Part shown: positions 52,784 through 60,792 of the stretch, in pieces
Position numbering within the stretch: position 1 is the stretch's first letter
Layout of the letters: every line of letters begins with the position of its first letter
NCBI GenBank assembly: GCA_019694355.1
Contig: JAIBCB010000003.1
Span: forward strand, 248,001 to 312,000
Reading direction: 5' to 3'
DNA length: 64,000 bases
From: Pyrinomonadaceae bacterium
GTDB taxonomy: Bacteria; Acidobacteriota; Blastocatellia; Pyrinomonadales; Pyrinomonadaceae
The notes under the pieces: generated by a model
Seen by the model: the letters and a program-made list of their open reading frames with translations, nothing else
Told to the model about the DNA's origin: nothing
The model's database searches: none
Made by a program: the position numbers and the translations under genes

Positions 52784-53511
52784 GCGAGTGGTGAGTGGTG
52801 AGTGGTCTTCTTCCTCTGCGAACTCTACGGTGCCTTAGCGTTCTTAGCGTTCACGATCTTGTTTGGAAACGTAAAAATCGCAAAGCAAGACTTCTCACTT
52901 TTCACTTTTCACTTTTCACTTATCACCTATTTCGGAACCGTTTGAGATCGGGGTAATTCGAAGAGACTCTCAAAAAATAGCGCTTGACACGTATGATATA
53001 CTCGTAGAGATGGCGTAAACATATGTTTTACACCCTGATCTTTGACAAAAGTGACAAAAATTGTAACCGCAGGTCGCCAGAACGCCGATTCTTGTCCCAT
53101 TTTGTCCCGCTTGCCCCACGACGGTGGGACGGGACAAACATCGGGGAATTGTGAATTGTTCATTGTGGATTGTTAATTGTGAATTGTTCATTGTCAATTG
53201 GGAATGGAGGCCGGGCGTGCGTGGTTTTCAACCGTTGAATGGATGATGACGAGTGCCCTTACTAACGTGCTGGCCTCTGCAACGCTGACCACTGACCGCT
53301 CAAACGGACGCCTTACTCCGTGCGGCGTTCTGCAACGCCCCGTGCCGTTCACGCAGGCTGACGTGGGTCTTTCTCTGTGTTCTCTGTGGCCTCTGTGGGA
53401 CTGACCGCCCGCTCACGCAGGCGGTTCTGACTTCTGCTCACTGCTGGCGGCTCACTGCTGGCGGCTCACGGATCACTGCCCACTGGCCACTCACGCAGGA
53501 GGTTTTGACGT
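52784..53511. other. 728-bp gene-free gap with phrase-like repeats
   Basis: No convincing gene is seen. It holds GAGTGGTGAGTGGTGAGTGG (52789-52804), a CACTTTTCACTTTTCACTTT stretch (about 52895-52925), AATTGTTCATTGT/TAATTGTGAATTG words (53150-53200), TCTGTGTTCTCTGTGGCCTC-type words (53373-53398), and ACGCAGGCGGTTCTGAC-type REP words (53408-53431 and 53488-53509). A strong hairpin (53101-53138) and a TTGACA at 52984 are listed separately. Confidence 0.7.
53101..53138. ncRNA. Strong isolated hairpin, candidate structured RNA or repeat
   Basis: TTTGTCCCG (53101-53109) pairs perfectly with CGGGACAAA (53130-53138), and inner CCCAC (53115-53119) with GTGGG (53124-53128) around a GACG loop. About 120 bases upstream are TTGACA (52984-52989) and a 12-bp palindrome AAACATATGTTT (53017-53028). 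No reading frame links them. The call as an RNA is weak. Confidence 0.3.
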
Positions 53512-54666
53512 TTAGGCTCCGACCGTTGCGTGGGATCGGAGGGCGTTGACGACTTTCTTGACCTGGTCGATGACGGTGTCGATGTCTTCGGCGGTGGTGT
53601 GTCGGCCGAGTGAGAATCGGATCGATCCCATCGCGTAGGAGAAAGGGACCTGCATCGCCTCGAGCACGGAGCTTGCGGCGTGGCCTTTTGTGTGGCAGGC
53701 CGAACCGGTCGAGACATACGTCCCCAGCTCGTCGAGCCGGTGCATTATCATCTCGCCGTTCGTATGTTCGAAGGAGATGTTCGTCGTATTCGGCACGCGA
53801 CAGCTGGGATCGCGTGAGCCGTTCACGCACGTCGCGGGCAGTTCGAGGATCGCATTCTCAAGGCGGTCGCGAAGTTCGGCAGTGTGTTCGAGTCCGTCGA
53901 GGCTGCGTGCGATCTCGGCTGCGACGCCGAGGCCGACGATCTGATGCGTCGGCACAGTTCCCGCACGACGTCCGCTTTCCTGGCCGCCGCCGATCATCGA
54001 GGGCGGAAGCTTTACGCCTTCGCGGATGAAGAGAGCGCCGATGCCTTTCGGCCCGTAAAATTTGTGGGCGGAAATGGAGAGAAGATCGATCGCCGAACCC
54101 TTTAACGAGAACGGCAGTTTACCGATCGCGTTCACGGCATCAACGTGAAAGACCGCGTCGCTGTTCTCCTTTACGATGCGGGCCGCTTCGATGACCGGGA
54201 AGATGACGCCGGTCTCGTTATTTGCAAGCATCATCGAGACCAAGGCGGTTTCAGGCGTTAGGCTTGCACGTAGTTCGTCGAGATCTATGGCACCTTTTGC
54301 ATCGACATTAAGCCGCGAAACGCTGACCTTGCCGTCGGCCTCAAGGTTTGAGCACAGCCGGGCGACATTCGCATGCTCGACCGGCGTTGTGATGATGTGG
54401 CGTTTCTCGCCGGAAATTGCGAGAGTGCCGAGGATAGACCAATTATTTCCTTCCGTACCGCCGGAAGTGAACACGATCTCGGTCGCGGAATCTGCACCCA
54501 GAAGCGCAGCGACCGACTCGCGAGCATCCTCGATCGCGGCCGCGGCACGCTGTCCTGCCGAGTGCGCAGAGGTCGAATTGGCGAACTCTTCGCTCAAAAA
54601 TGGCAGCATTGCCGCCAAAACTTCGGGGTCAACGGGCGTCGTTGCGTTATAATCGAGGTATATCAT
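53512..54666 (-). CDS. iscS: Cysteine desulfurase (NifS/IscS family)
   Basis: A 384-residue PLP enzyme that takes sulfur from cysteine for Fe-S clusters and tRNA thiolation. MIYLDYNATTPVDPEVL and FTSGGTEGNN at the N-terminus, LVSMMLANNETGVIFPV, the PLP lysine in SISAHKFYGPKGIGAL (about 205-220) and the active cysteine loop TGSACHTKGHAASSVL (about 327-342; Cys in SACHT). No iscU or tRNA thiolase is adjacent, so a role cannot be assigned between Fe-S assembly and tRNA modification. Confidence 0.92.
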   Translation of the reverse strand: MIYLDYNATTPVDPEVLAAMLPFLSEEFANSTSAHSAGQRAAAAIEDARESVAALLGADSATEIVFTSGGTEGNNWSILGTLAISGEKRHIITTPVEHANVARLCSNLEADGKVSVSRLNVDAKGAIDLDELRASLTPETALVSMMLANNETGVIFPVIEAARIVKENSDAVFHVDAVNAIGKLPFSLKGSAIDLLSISAHKFYGPKGIGALFIREGVKLPPSMIGGGQESGRRAGTVPTHQIVGLGVAAEIARSLDGLEHTAELRDRLENAILELPATCVNGSRDPSCRVPNTTNISFEHTNGEMIMHRLDELGTYVSTGSACHTKGHAASSVLEAMQVPFSYAMGSIRFSLGRHTTAEDIDTVIDQVKKVVNALRSHATVGA

Positions 54667-54675
54667 AGAAGTTAG

Positions 54676-56499
54676 GTGCGAATCGGAGGGGAGCGAACTC
54701 TCAATTTATCATTCGGGCCTTTGGGTTTACAATCATCAACTGCCTTGAACGCAATACTTACCATCACTGAACCGAACGGTCGCGAATTCGAATACGGCAT
54801 CGTGCCAAAACGCCAGTTCACGATCGGCCGTGCAAAAGAGAACGACATTGTCCTTAACGACAGGCGCGTGTCGCGTCGGCATGCGTATATAGATTCTGAG
54901 ACGGGTTATCGGCTGATAGACGGATATATCGAGGACGGCCGGCTTATCCGCAGCGTGAATCATGTTTTTGTGAACGGAGCCGCCGCCGTCGAAACTCAGC
55001 TTGCCGACGGAGACGAGATCACGATCGGCGAATCAAAGCTGCGTTTTCGCTTCGTCGGCCTCGAACGCAAAGCACCTTCGATCGAATTGCCGAACTCGGT
55101 GCCGCAGCCTTCGCAGCACTTTTCGGCTCAGCCGCCGCCGGCCGCATTTGCGTCGGATGCAACTCAGGCCGTTCCCGCACCGGTCGGGATCCGTTATGAT
55201 GACGCTCCGCTCGGCCACACGATGATGGAGATCTCGGCACGTGAGATCATCGGCAGGCAATCGCACCTTTCTGTCGAAACCACGCCTGCGACCGCCGAGG
55301 AGATAAAGGCCCTTCGCCGGAAGGCACGCAACCTCGAACTGCTCTACGAAATGAGCAAGACGCTTGGGCGTGTTTTCGACCTCGAGGAGATCTTCGACAA
55401 GGCTACCGAACTCATCTTTCGCGGAACGCCTGCGGATCGTGTGGTCGCATTGCTTGCGGACGAAACGCCTGACGGCAAGATCCTCGAATACAGCCTCGTT
55501 CAGGTCGGTGCAAAAGTGCGTGATACGTCGGTCGCCCAATCGAGCGATAAGCTGCCCGTAAGCCGCACGATCACGAATAAAGTGATGCACGAGAAGGTAG
55601 CGTTGCTTTCGCAGGATGCGCGAACAGATGAGATGTTTCGAGGTGCGGAGTCGATCGTCTCGCAGGGCGTTCGCTCGACGATATGCGCACCGCTGATCAC
55701 CGAAGCGAATGTCCACGGCGTGCTCTATGCCGACCGGCTCGATCCGTTTGCGGCCTTCTCGCCCGATCATCTCGAGCTGATAAGCGCCGTCGCGGCTCAA
55801 ACCGCCGTGACGGTCGAAACCGTGAAATCGCACAAGCGTCTTGCACGCGAGGAGGTCGCGCGTGCGAATTACGGCCGCTTTATGCCGGAATACGTCGTGC
55901 GTCAGCTCTTGAACGACCCGCAAAGCTTTCGGCTTGGCGGCGTAAATCAGTTGGTGACCGTTCTGTTTGCGGATATTCGCGGATTCACGGCACTTTCAGA
56001 ACGTGAAAAACCGGAACGGATCGTCAATCTGCTGAACCGCTATTTTTCGGCGATGTCGGAAGTGATCTTTGCCCACGGCGGAACGCTCGATAAATACATT
56101 GGCGATGGCCTGATGGCACTCTTCGGAGCACCGACCGCAACGCCTGTTGATGCCGTCAACGCCGTAAAGGCGGCGGTCGCGATGCAGAAGCGAACGCTCC
56201 AACTGAACGCCGAAAATCAGGCCGACGGATTCCCATCGATATCTATCGGCATCGGACTGCACACCGGCGAGGCAACGGTCGGCTACATCGGCTCGGAAAA
56301 GCGTTCGGAATATACGGCGATCGGCGACACCGTGAACCTGGCAGCAAGACTCGAATCAAATGCCGTCGGCGGCCAGATCCTTCTAAGCCGGGCGTCAGCG
56401 GCGGCGGCCGGCGGTGTATTTCCGGTCGTTGCGAAAGACCCATTGGTCGTCCGGAATCGCGTCCAACCCGTTGAATTATTTGAGCTTAGATGGAGTTAA
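54676..56499 (+). CDS. Adenylate/guanylate cyclase with FHA and GAF domains
   Basis: A 607-residue signalling enzyme. An FHA domain (about 45-125) has FTIGRAKENDIVL, RRVSRRHAYI and the later VNG, and binds phosphothreonine peptides. A linker leads to a GAF domain (about 230-395), then a class III cyclase domain (about 425-600): metal Asp residues in LFADIRGFTALSE and YIGDGLMALFGAP, and GLHTGEATVGYIG and AIGDTVNLAARLE. It makes a cyclic nucleotide in response to a GAF ligand and phosphopeptide. The start at 54676 (GTG) is uncertain; an in-frame TTG at 54721 or 54745 may be used. A GGAGGGG lies at 54684. Confidence 0.9.
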   Translation: MRIGGERTLNLSFGPLGLQSSTALNAILTITEPNGREFEYGIVPKRQFTIGRAKENDIVLNDRRVSRRHAYIDSETGYRLIDGYIEDGRLIRSVNHVFVNGAAAVETQLADGDEITIGESKLRFRFVGLERKAPSIELPNSVPQPSQHFSAQPPPAAFASDATQAVPAPVGIRYDDAPLGHTMMEISAREIIGRQSHLSVETTPATAEEIKALRRKARNLELLYEMSKTLGRVFDLEEIFDKATELIFRGTPADRVVALLADETPDGKILEYSLVQVGAKVRDTSVAQSSDKLPVSRTITNKVMHEKVALLSQDARTDEMFRGAESIVSQGVRSTICAPLITEANVHGVLYADRLDPFAAFSPDHLELISAVAAQTAVTVETVKSHKRLAREEVARANYGRFMPEYVVRQLLNDPQSFRLGGVNQLVTVLFADIRGFTALSEREKPERIVNLLNRYFSAMSEVIFAHGGTLDKYIGDGLMALFGAPTATPVDAVNAVKAAVAMQKRTLQLNAENQADGFPSISIGIGLHTGEATVGYIGSEKRSEYTAIGDTVNLAARLESNAVGGQILLSRASAAAAGGVFPVVAKDPLVVRNRVQPVELFELRWS

Positions 56500-56529
56500 A
56501 TTTTTCTGTTAACTATTGGGCAAAGATAT

Positions 56530-56535
56530 TATAAT
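56530..56535 (+). promoter_or_regulatory. Likely -10 element for mreB
   Basis: A perfect TATAAT at 56530-56535, about 45 bases before the mreB ATG; the -35 is weak (near 56507-56512). By-eye match. Confidence 0.4.
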
Positions 56536-56580
56536 TGAGCTACCAGGATCAAAATTCAAAAGAAACTTAGCAGTACCTTT

Positions 56581-57648
56581 ATGCTTTCGTCATTAAAAAA
56601 GCTCGTTACCGATTCGATGGCCATCGACCTCGGAACCGCCAACAGCCTGATCGCTGTCAAAGGCCGCGGCGTGGTTCTTGATGAACCGTCGCTCGTCGCC
56701 ATCAACGAAAGGACCGAAGAGATCGTTGCCTACGGGCAGGAAGCCGCCGATATGAGCGGCCGCGAAGGGCGTGATATCACGGTCATAGCTCCGCTCACGG
56801 GCGGAGTGGTCGGTGATTTTGAACGCACGAAGAAGATGCTCGCCCATTTTGTGAAGAAGGCAAAAACGGGCGGCTCGAACATCTCGATCTCGGCGATAAT
56901 GAGCATGGTCTCGGACGTTACGCAGGTCGAGCAGCGTGCACTTCACAACGCGGCTGACGATGCGGGCATCGGGAAGGTCTTTATGGTCGAAGAAGGCCTT
57001 GCTGCGGCCTTCGGTGCAGGCGTATTGCCGACGGATAAGCGAGCCTCCGCGATCGTCGATTTTGGTGCCGGCACGACGACCATTGCCGTGGTCGCAAAAG
57101 GCTCCGTTGTCCATTCAAGCTCGGAGCGTTTCGGCAGCAACTCGATCACCGAAGGCATCGCGACGCATCTGCGGCGCCACCGAGGCATTCAGGTCGGCGT
57201 CGAGACGACAGAAATGCTGAAGACCACATTTGTCTCGACCTATCTGCCGGACGACATCTCTCGAACGACCGAGGTGCGCGGACGCGACATCCAGACCGGC
57301 AGTCCCGCGGCCGTCGAGGTGACGACCGGCGAACTTTATCCGGTTGTCGAAGGCATTGTCCGCCGCGCGGCTCAGCTTGTGAAGGACACGTTAACAGAAC
57401 TCCGCCCGGAGGTTGCCGCGGATATCTACGATCGCGGAGTCATCCTTACCGGCGGCGGCGCTCTTCTTGCCGGAATCGAACCTTATATGCGGAATTACAT
57501 CAACCTCGCGGTCACGATCGCCGACGAACCGCGCCTTGCCGTGGTAAACGGCCTCGTAAAGATGTTCGATGACGAAAAGCTGCTCGAACGCGTCGCACGC
57601 AACGATCTGAATTTCCTGCAGAATGCCGAAGTGACCTTCGAGGTGTAG
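56581..57648 (+). CDS. mreB: MreB-family actin-like cell shape protein
   Basis: A 355-residue actin-fold ATPase. Phosphate-1 AIDLGTANSLIAVKGRGVVLDEPSLVAI (split as DLGTANSLI and GVVLDEPS), then VAPLTGGVVGDF-type linker, phosphate-2 IVDFGAGTTTIAVV (about 158-171), and adenosine motif ILTGGGALLAGI (about 282-293). MreB filaments guide cell-wall synthesis. Sequence in the middle is less typical than for housekeeping MreB (for example YLPDDISRTTEVRGRDIQTG), and mreC/mreD are not nearby, so this may be a paralogue. Confidence 0.9.
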   Translation: MLSSLKKLVTDSMAIDLGTANSLIAVKGRGVVLDEPSLVAINERTEEIVAYGQEAADMSGREGRDITVIAPLTGGVVGDFERTKKMLAHFVKKAKTGGSNISISAIMSMVSDVTQVEQRALHNAADDAGIGKVFMVEEGLAAAFGAGVLPTDKRASAIVDFGAGTTTIAVVAKGSVVHSSSERFGSNSITEGIATHLRRHRGIQVGVETTEMLKTTFVSTYLPDDISRTTEVRGRDIQTGSPAAVEVTTGELYPVVEGIVRRAAQLVKDTLTELRPEVAADIYDRGVILTGGGALLAGIEPYMRNYINLAVTIADEPRLAVVNGLVKMFDDEKLLERVARNDLNFLQNAEVTFEV

Positions 57649-57657
57649 GTCCTTTCG

Positions 57658-58074
57658 TCATAGGCCGCCGATCCATTTGAGATTCTTGACCAAGCCGGTG
57701 CCTTCAAGTGCGCGGTAGAATTTTTCATCTGCTGTGATCATTTGACAGTCGAGCGAGACGGCAAGAGCCAGGTATATCCAATCGTAAACGGTTTGACCGG
57801 TTGCAACTGCTCCAAGGTAGGCGGGCTTAAGGATAGGCCTGTGATCGTGTATCGTCCACTTACGCCGCAGATTTGCGTCGATGATCTCGTCGCCTTCGTC
57901 CGAGGTCAACTCGCCCCGACGCACCTTTTTCCAAATGATATTCGCGAACTCGGGCAAATGAAGCTCGGGCACATGCAGCCGATGATCAGCTGAAAGCAGC
58001 CTGCTTGCTTCGCTCTCAAAGATCTCCGGGACGTACCATTTCACCGCAACGGATGCGTCAACGACGTAATTCAT
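57658..58074 (-). CDS. PIN-domain toxin (FitB/VapC-like)
   Basis: A 138-residue PIN-domain RNase. MNYVVDASVAVKWYVPE has the first catalytic Asp (about 6), ELHLPEFANIIWKK has the Glu (about 42), and VYDWIYLALAV and MITADEKFYRAL supply the later Asp residues. It overlaps the antitoxin gene by 4 bases. Fully intact domain. Confidence 0.9.
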   Translation of the reverse strand: MNYVVDASVAVKWYVPEIFESEASRLLSADHRLHVPELHLPEFANIIWKKVRRGELTSDEGDEIIDANLRRKWTIHDHRPILKPAYLGAVATGQTVYDWIYLALAVSLDCQMITADEKFYRALEGTGLVKNLKWIGGL

Positions 58075-58307
58075 CGATGGCGATGCTCTCGAAGTATTTC
58101 GGCACTATCGGAGAAGGTGCGGCCGCTTCTGCGGAGTCGTTCCTTTATGCGGTCAGCAGTACGACCATCAGACAGAAGGTCTTCTCCGGCCAGTGAGCGG
58201 AAGACTTCGGCCAGTTCGCCTTGAAGCGAGCGTCCGCTCTTCTTCGCCCTTGCTTTTAGCTTTGCCAAGACCTTTGGATCGACATTTCGGATAAGAACAT
58301 CGGGCAT
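58071..58307 (-). CDS. FitA-like ribbon-helix-helix antitoxin
   Basis: A 78-residue antitoxin: MPDVLIRNVDPKVLAKLKARAKKSGRSLQGELAEV is the FitA/Arc-type RHH (beta ribbon VLIRNVD, helix SLQGELAEV), and the C-terminal part extends into the toxin. It precedes its PIN toxin with a 4-base overlap. Repeat words at 58325-58343 may be its operator. Confidence 0.88.
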   Translation of the reverse strand: MPDVLIRNVDPKVLAKLKARAKKSGRSLQGELAEVFRSLAGEDLLSDGRTADRIKERLRRSGRTFSDSAEILREHRHR

Positions 58308-58324
58308 AGAGTCACCTCAAAGCG

Positions 58325-58343
58325 ATGATAGCATAATGATAGC
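58325..58343 (-). promoter_or_regulatory. Direct repeat, possible antitoxin operator
   Basis: ATGATAGC occurs at 58325-58332 and 58336-58343, exactly 11 bases apart (one helical turn), just upstream of the FitA-like start at 58307. This spacing suits side-by-side RHH dimers. Confidence 0.35.
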
Positions 58344-58400
58344 GTTAGAGGGCGTCTGATGCAAGCAGCAATTCATTATTGTCAGACTGTTCGAAGGAAT

Positions 58401-58488
58401 TGGTGCCGGAGGTCGGACTCGAACCGACATGGGCGTTAAGCCCGCCAGATTTTGAGTCTGGTGCGTATACCAATTTCGCCACTCCGGC
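58401..58488 (-). tRNA. tRNA-Leu (anticodon CAA)
   Basis: Reading the minus strand: acceptor GCCGGAG pairs with CTCCGGC before an encoded CCA end (58401-58403). The anticodon stem CCAGA/TCTGG holds the loop CTCAAAA, giving anticodon CAA. A long class II variable arm (GCGGGCTTAACGCC) identifies Leu, and the T loop is GGTTCGAGTCC. All arms fold correctly. Confidence 0.95.
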
Positions 58489-58529
58489 TTGGGTGCTCGC
58501 CGGCCTCGGAGCGAGGCGGCAAGGGCGAA

Positions 58530-59249
58530 TTAAAATAATAGACTTGGCTGTTCGGGATGGTCAACTTGCGCATCTGAAGAATCTTCGTCGCGATCGTCGC
58601 CTTTGTCCCTCTTCAAAGTGGCTGCCGACGGTTCTGCGACCTCTTTTGCGTGAGTAACTTCATTCGGGAGTGGCTGCATTAGCGGCTTTAGTTCTTCGAG
58701 CGGCGTCTTGGGATCGAGCCAGCGTTCGTAATCCTTTTCGCGAATGACAACTGCCTGCCGCTGTTTCGTGTTGTGAATTTCGCGGAAGATGTCGTTCGGC
58801 GTAGTCGTCAAGATCGCGGTCGCACGACGCGTCTTACCCTTTATCTCACAATCGCGGGCAATACCGGCGAGAGCAAAAAGCGGCGTGTCGAATGAAATTT
58901 CGTAGCGGGCCTTAACGCCACCAGCTCGATGCTGCCATTCGTAGATCGCGGTCGCAGGGATCAGCACGCGGTCATTTTTGAAGGCATCGCGAAACATTGC
59001 GACCTTTGAGATGGTCTCGCTTCGGGCATTGATGGCGTTCGTGATCTTGCCTTCGAAGGTTCGGTCGCGGATCGTCCACCAAAGATCTTCAGGGACGTGG
59101 TATTTGTTGATCGCTAAGATAGGCTCGCCGGGAAAAACCTCGCGGTCGAACTTGTATCCGTGCTCATCGAAATACTCAAGCCCGTCAACAAGCTCAAAAT
59201 GCTGTATGATCTCGGCACTCAGTGCCTTTAACAAATAACGTCCGCACAC
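58530..59249 (-). CDS. SOS response-associated peptidase (SRAP, YedK/HMCES family)
   Basis: A 239-residue protein that crosslinks to abasic sites in single-stranded DNA through Cys2. The start is GTG at 59249, placing CGRY right after the initiator Met, as catalysis requires. NARSETI (about 74-80) holds the Asn, PATAIYEW (about 97-104) the Glu, and IHNTKQRQAVVI (about 157-168) the His, though the usual H-x-R-M-P is altered here. The C-terminal 30 residues are a charged, probably disordered tail. Confidence 0.92.
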   Translation of the reverse strand: MCGRYLLKALSAEIIQHFELVDGLEYFDEHGYKFDREVFPGEPILAINKYHVPEDLWWTIRDRTFEGKITNAINARSETISKVAMFRDAFKNDRVLIPATAIYEWQHRAGGVKARYEISFDTPLFALAGIARDCEIKGKTRRATAILTTTPNDIFREIHNTKQRQAVVIREKDYERWLDPKTPLEELKPLMQPLPNEVTHAKEVAEPSAATLKRDKGDDRDEDSSDAQVDHPEQPSLLF

Positions 59250-59422
59250 GCGTCGACAAACTCCTTCGAAAAACGAAGCTATTAGGATAATGAGCCGAGC
59301 GGAACGAAGTATTAGTTCTTCTTTCGTTTCTCGGCTACAGATACCGGATCAAGGTGGCGAAGCCGTCGCACCGCGTTTCGCGACAGATAGCCCGCCCGTT
59401 TACGGCGTGGCCAGTCCATTTG

Positions 59423-59487
59423 CTAGCTTTCGTTAACTTTCAACACTGCAAAAAAAGCTTCCCGCAGAATTCCGACGCGGCCCGACT
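59423..59487 (-). pseudogene. lepA 3'-end remnant, distal copy (frameshifted)
   Basis: The minus strand reads ...RVGILREAFFAVLKVNES-stop, matching the LepA C-terminus [18 protein letters not shown]. One extra G in the GGGCCGC run shifts the frame after V-G, and E, P and Q have changed to G, L and R. Only about 20 codons remain. It lies just after the DUF6438 gene. Confidence 0.75.
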
Positions 59488-59491
59488 GTAT

Positions 59492-60304
59492 TCATTTAAT
59501 GATGACTGTTTTCGTAACGGTCCTGCCGCATACTCCGCAACCATCGTCAACACCTGCGGTGATTGTGTATGTTCCCTTGAAAGCATTTGAGAGATCCCAA
59601 ATCACCTCGGCTCCGCCCCCGATGATTTTGCCGCCGGAGACATTGTAGACATACGTCAAGATGTCGTTTTCAGGATCGGCTGCTACAGTTTTTACCTTGA
59701 TTTGCTTATTGGAGCTGAGATCGTCAAGCTCGTTGTTACTTAGTAGAAGATCGACGACAGAACCAACACCCCAGCCAAACTGTGAAGTCCACTGATCGGT
59801 ATTAGCAATCTTATCTATCCCGTCCTCAAACTTCTTTAGATCACTAAGTATCTTTGTGCCGCGGCAACCGAGATAATGGCTGACCGTCTTTCGCTTTCCT
59901 TGCGCGACTATACTGATAATCGCCGAAGGCCTGTCGGTCCAAGATTCAGGACATGTAGAACTCCCATTGGATTTTCCAGCTTTGCCATAACGCCTTTGTA
60001 AAGAGAAGAATTTGATATTTTTGACGTCGGTAAGCAGCGCGGCTAACTGACCGGTCGTTATTTTGCCCGTCAGCGGAAGATTCGGCATTGGCCCGTTGCC
60101 GCGATGGGCGAATGCCCCAACCGGAGTAAATTTCACGGTTCCATCAGCTAAGATCGTCAGCTTGTATGCGGGGCACCAACCGAAACACATCGTTCTTTCG
60201 AGCGTGACCATGAAGTCTTTGGGAATGTTATGTTGTGCATGCGCTGAGAAATATCCACCCAACAAAAGCACACACATAAGAACTGGGGTTTGTAAGGCCT
60301 TCAT
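59492..60304 (-). CDS. Exported DUF6438-type protein with C-terminal Ig/PKD-like domain
   Basis: A 270-residue protein with a signal peptide (about 1-23). The segment VTLERTMCFGWCPAYKLTILADGTVKF (read as LERTMCFGWCPAYKL) is the DUF6438 core with two close cysteines. The second half has VKTVAADPENDILTYVYNVSGGKIIGGG and a repeat-like VTKTVIIK ending, like a PKD/Ig-fold domain. It lies between two lepA 3'-end remnants. Function unknown. Confidence 0.75.
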   Translation of the reverse strand: MKALQTPVLMCVLLLGGYFSAHAQHNIPKDFMVTLERTMCFGWCPAYKLTILADGTVKFTPVGAFAHRGNGPMPNLPLTGKITTGQLAALLTDVKNIKFFSLQRRYGKAGKSNGSSTCPESWTDRPSAIISIVAQGKRKTVSHYLGCRGTKILSDLKKFEDGIDKIANTDQWTSQFGWGVGSVVDLLLSNNELDDLSSNKQIKVKTVAADPENDILTYVYNVSGGKIIGGGAEVIWDLSNAFKGTYTITAGVDDGCGVCGRTVTKTVIIK

Positions 60305-60362
60305 GCAGCAAACATCCTAATTGAAAATCAGCCAAAATGAAGCTTCGGTGAAATTTGTTCGT

Positions 60363-60500
60363 CAACTCTCATTGGCCTTCACCACTGCCAGGAAAGCTTC
60401 TTGCGGAATCTCGACGCGGCCGACCTCTTTCATTCGGCGCTTGCCTTCTCTTTGCTTTTCGAGGATCTTCAAGTTTTGTGAGATGTCGGCAATTAGCTTT
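60363..60500 (-). pseudogene. lepA 3'-end remnant, proximal copy
   Basis: The minus strand reads [20 protein letters not shown] then [19 protein letters not shown], against [20 protein letters not shown] and [15 protein letters not shown] in the intact LepA. It is in frame and has its own stop at 60363. Upstream of ADIS the match fades. DNA words such as CTCGACGCGGCCGACC are shared exactly. No start codon or preceding lepA sequence exists here. Confidence 0.88.
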
Positions 60501-60549
60501 TTTTGTTCCGTACAAGACAGGAGGATATTCCCCAGGCGTGTCCTCTCGT

Positions 60550-60792
60550 TTACTCAAATTTGTCTTCCTCAGCAGGTTCTACATTCGGAACTTTGCTAAG
60601 GGCACGCTGAAATTTTTCCCGGCTGCCGCGTTTCGCTCGCTCTTTCAAATAATCAAGACCGTCCAATGCTGATACCTTCTCCGCGATCGCCGAGGCGACG
60701 AATTGATCTACAGTAATACCTTGACGTTTTGCGAGTTCGCTAACATATCGCATCAAGGAGTCGGGTACGCTTACGCCTTCAAGAGTATTCAT
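60550..60792 (-). CDS. Ribbon-helix-helix antitoxin paired with PIN gene
   Basis: An 80-residue protein with [35 protein letters not shown] (RHH pattern, read as [19 protein letters not shown]) and a C-terminal acidic tail. It follows the PIN gene and overlaps it by 4 bases, the reverse order of most TA pairs but common for this PIN subgroup. It ends about 50 bases before the lepA remnant. Confidence 0.75.
   Translation of the reverse strand: MNTLEGVSVPDSLMRYVSELAKRQGITVDQFVASAIAEKVSALDGLDYLKERAKRGSREKFQRALSKVPNVEPAEEDKFE

Noticed and set aside
53198..53404. 68-codon open frame in the repeat-rich gap
   Set aside because: It runs through the repeat mosaic (Thr/Leu/Ser-rich), has no ribosome site and no family resemblance.
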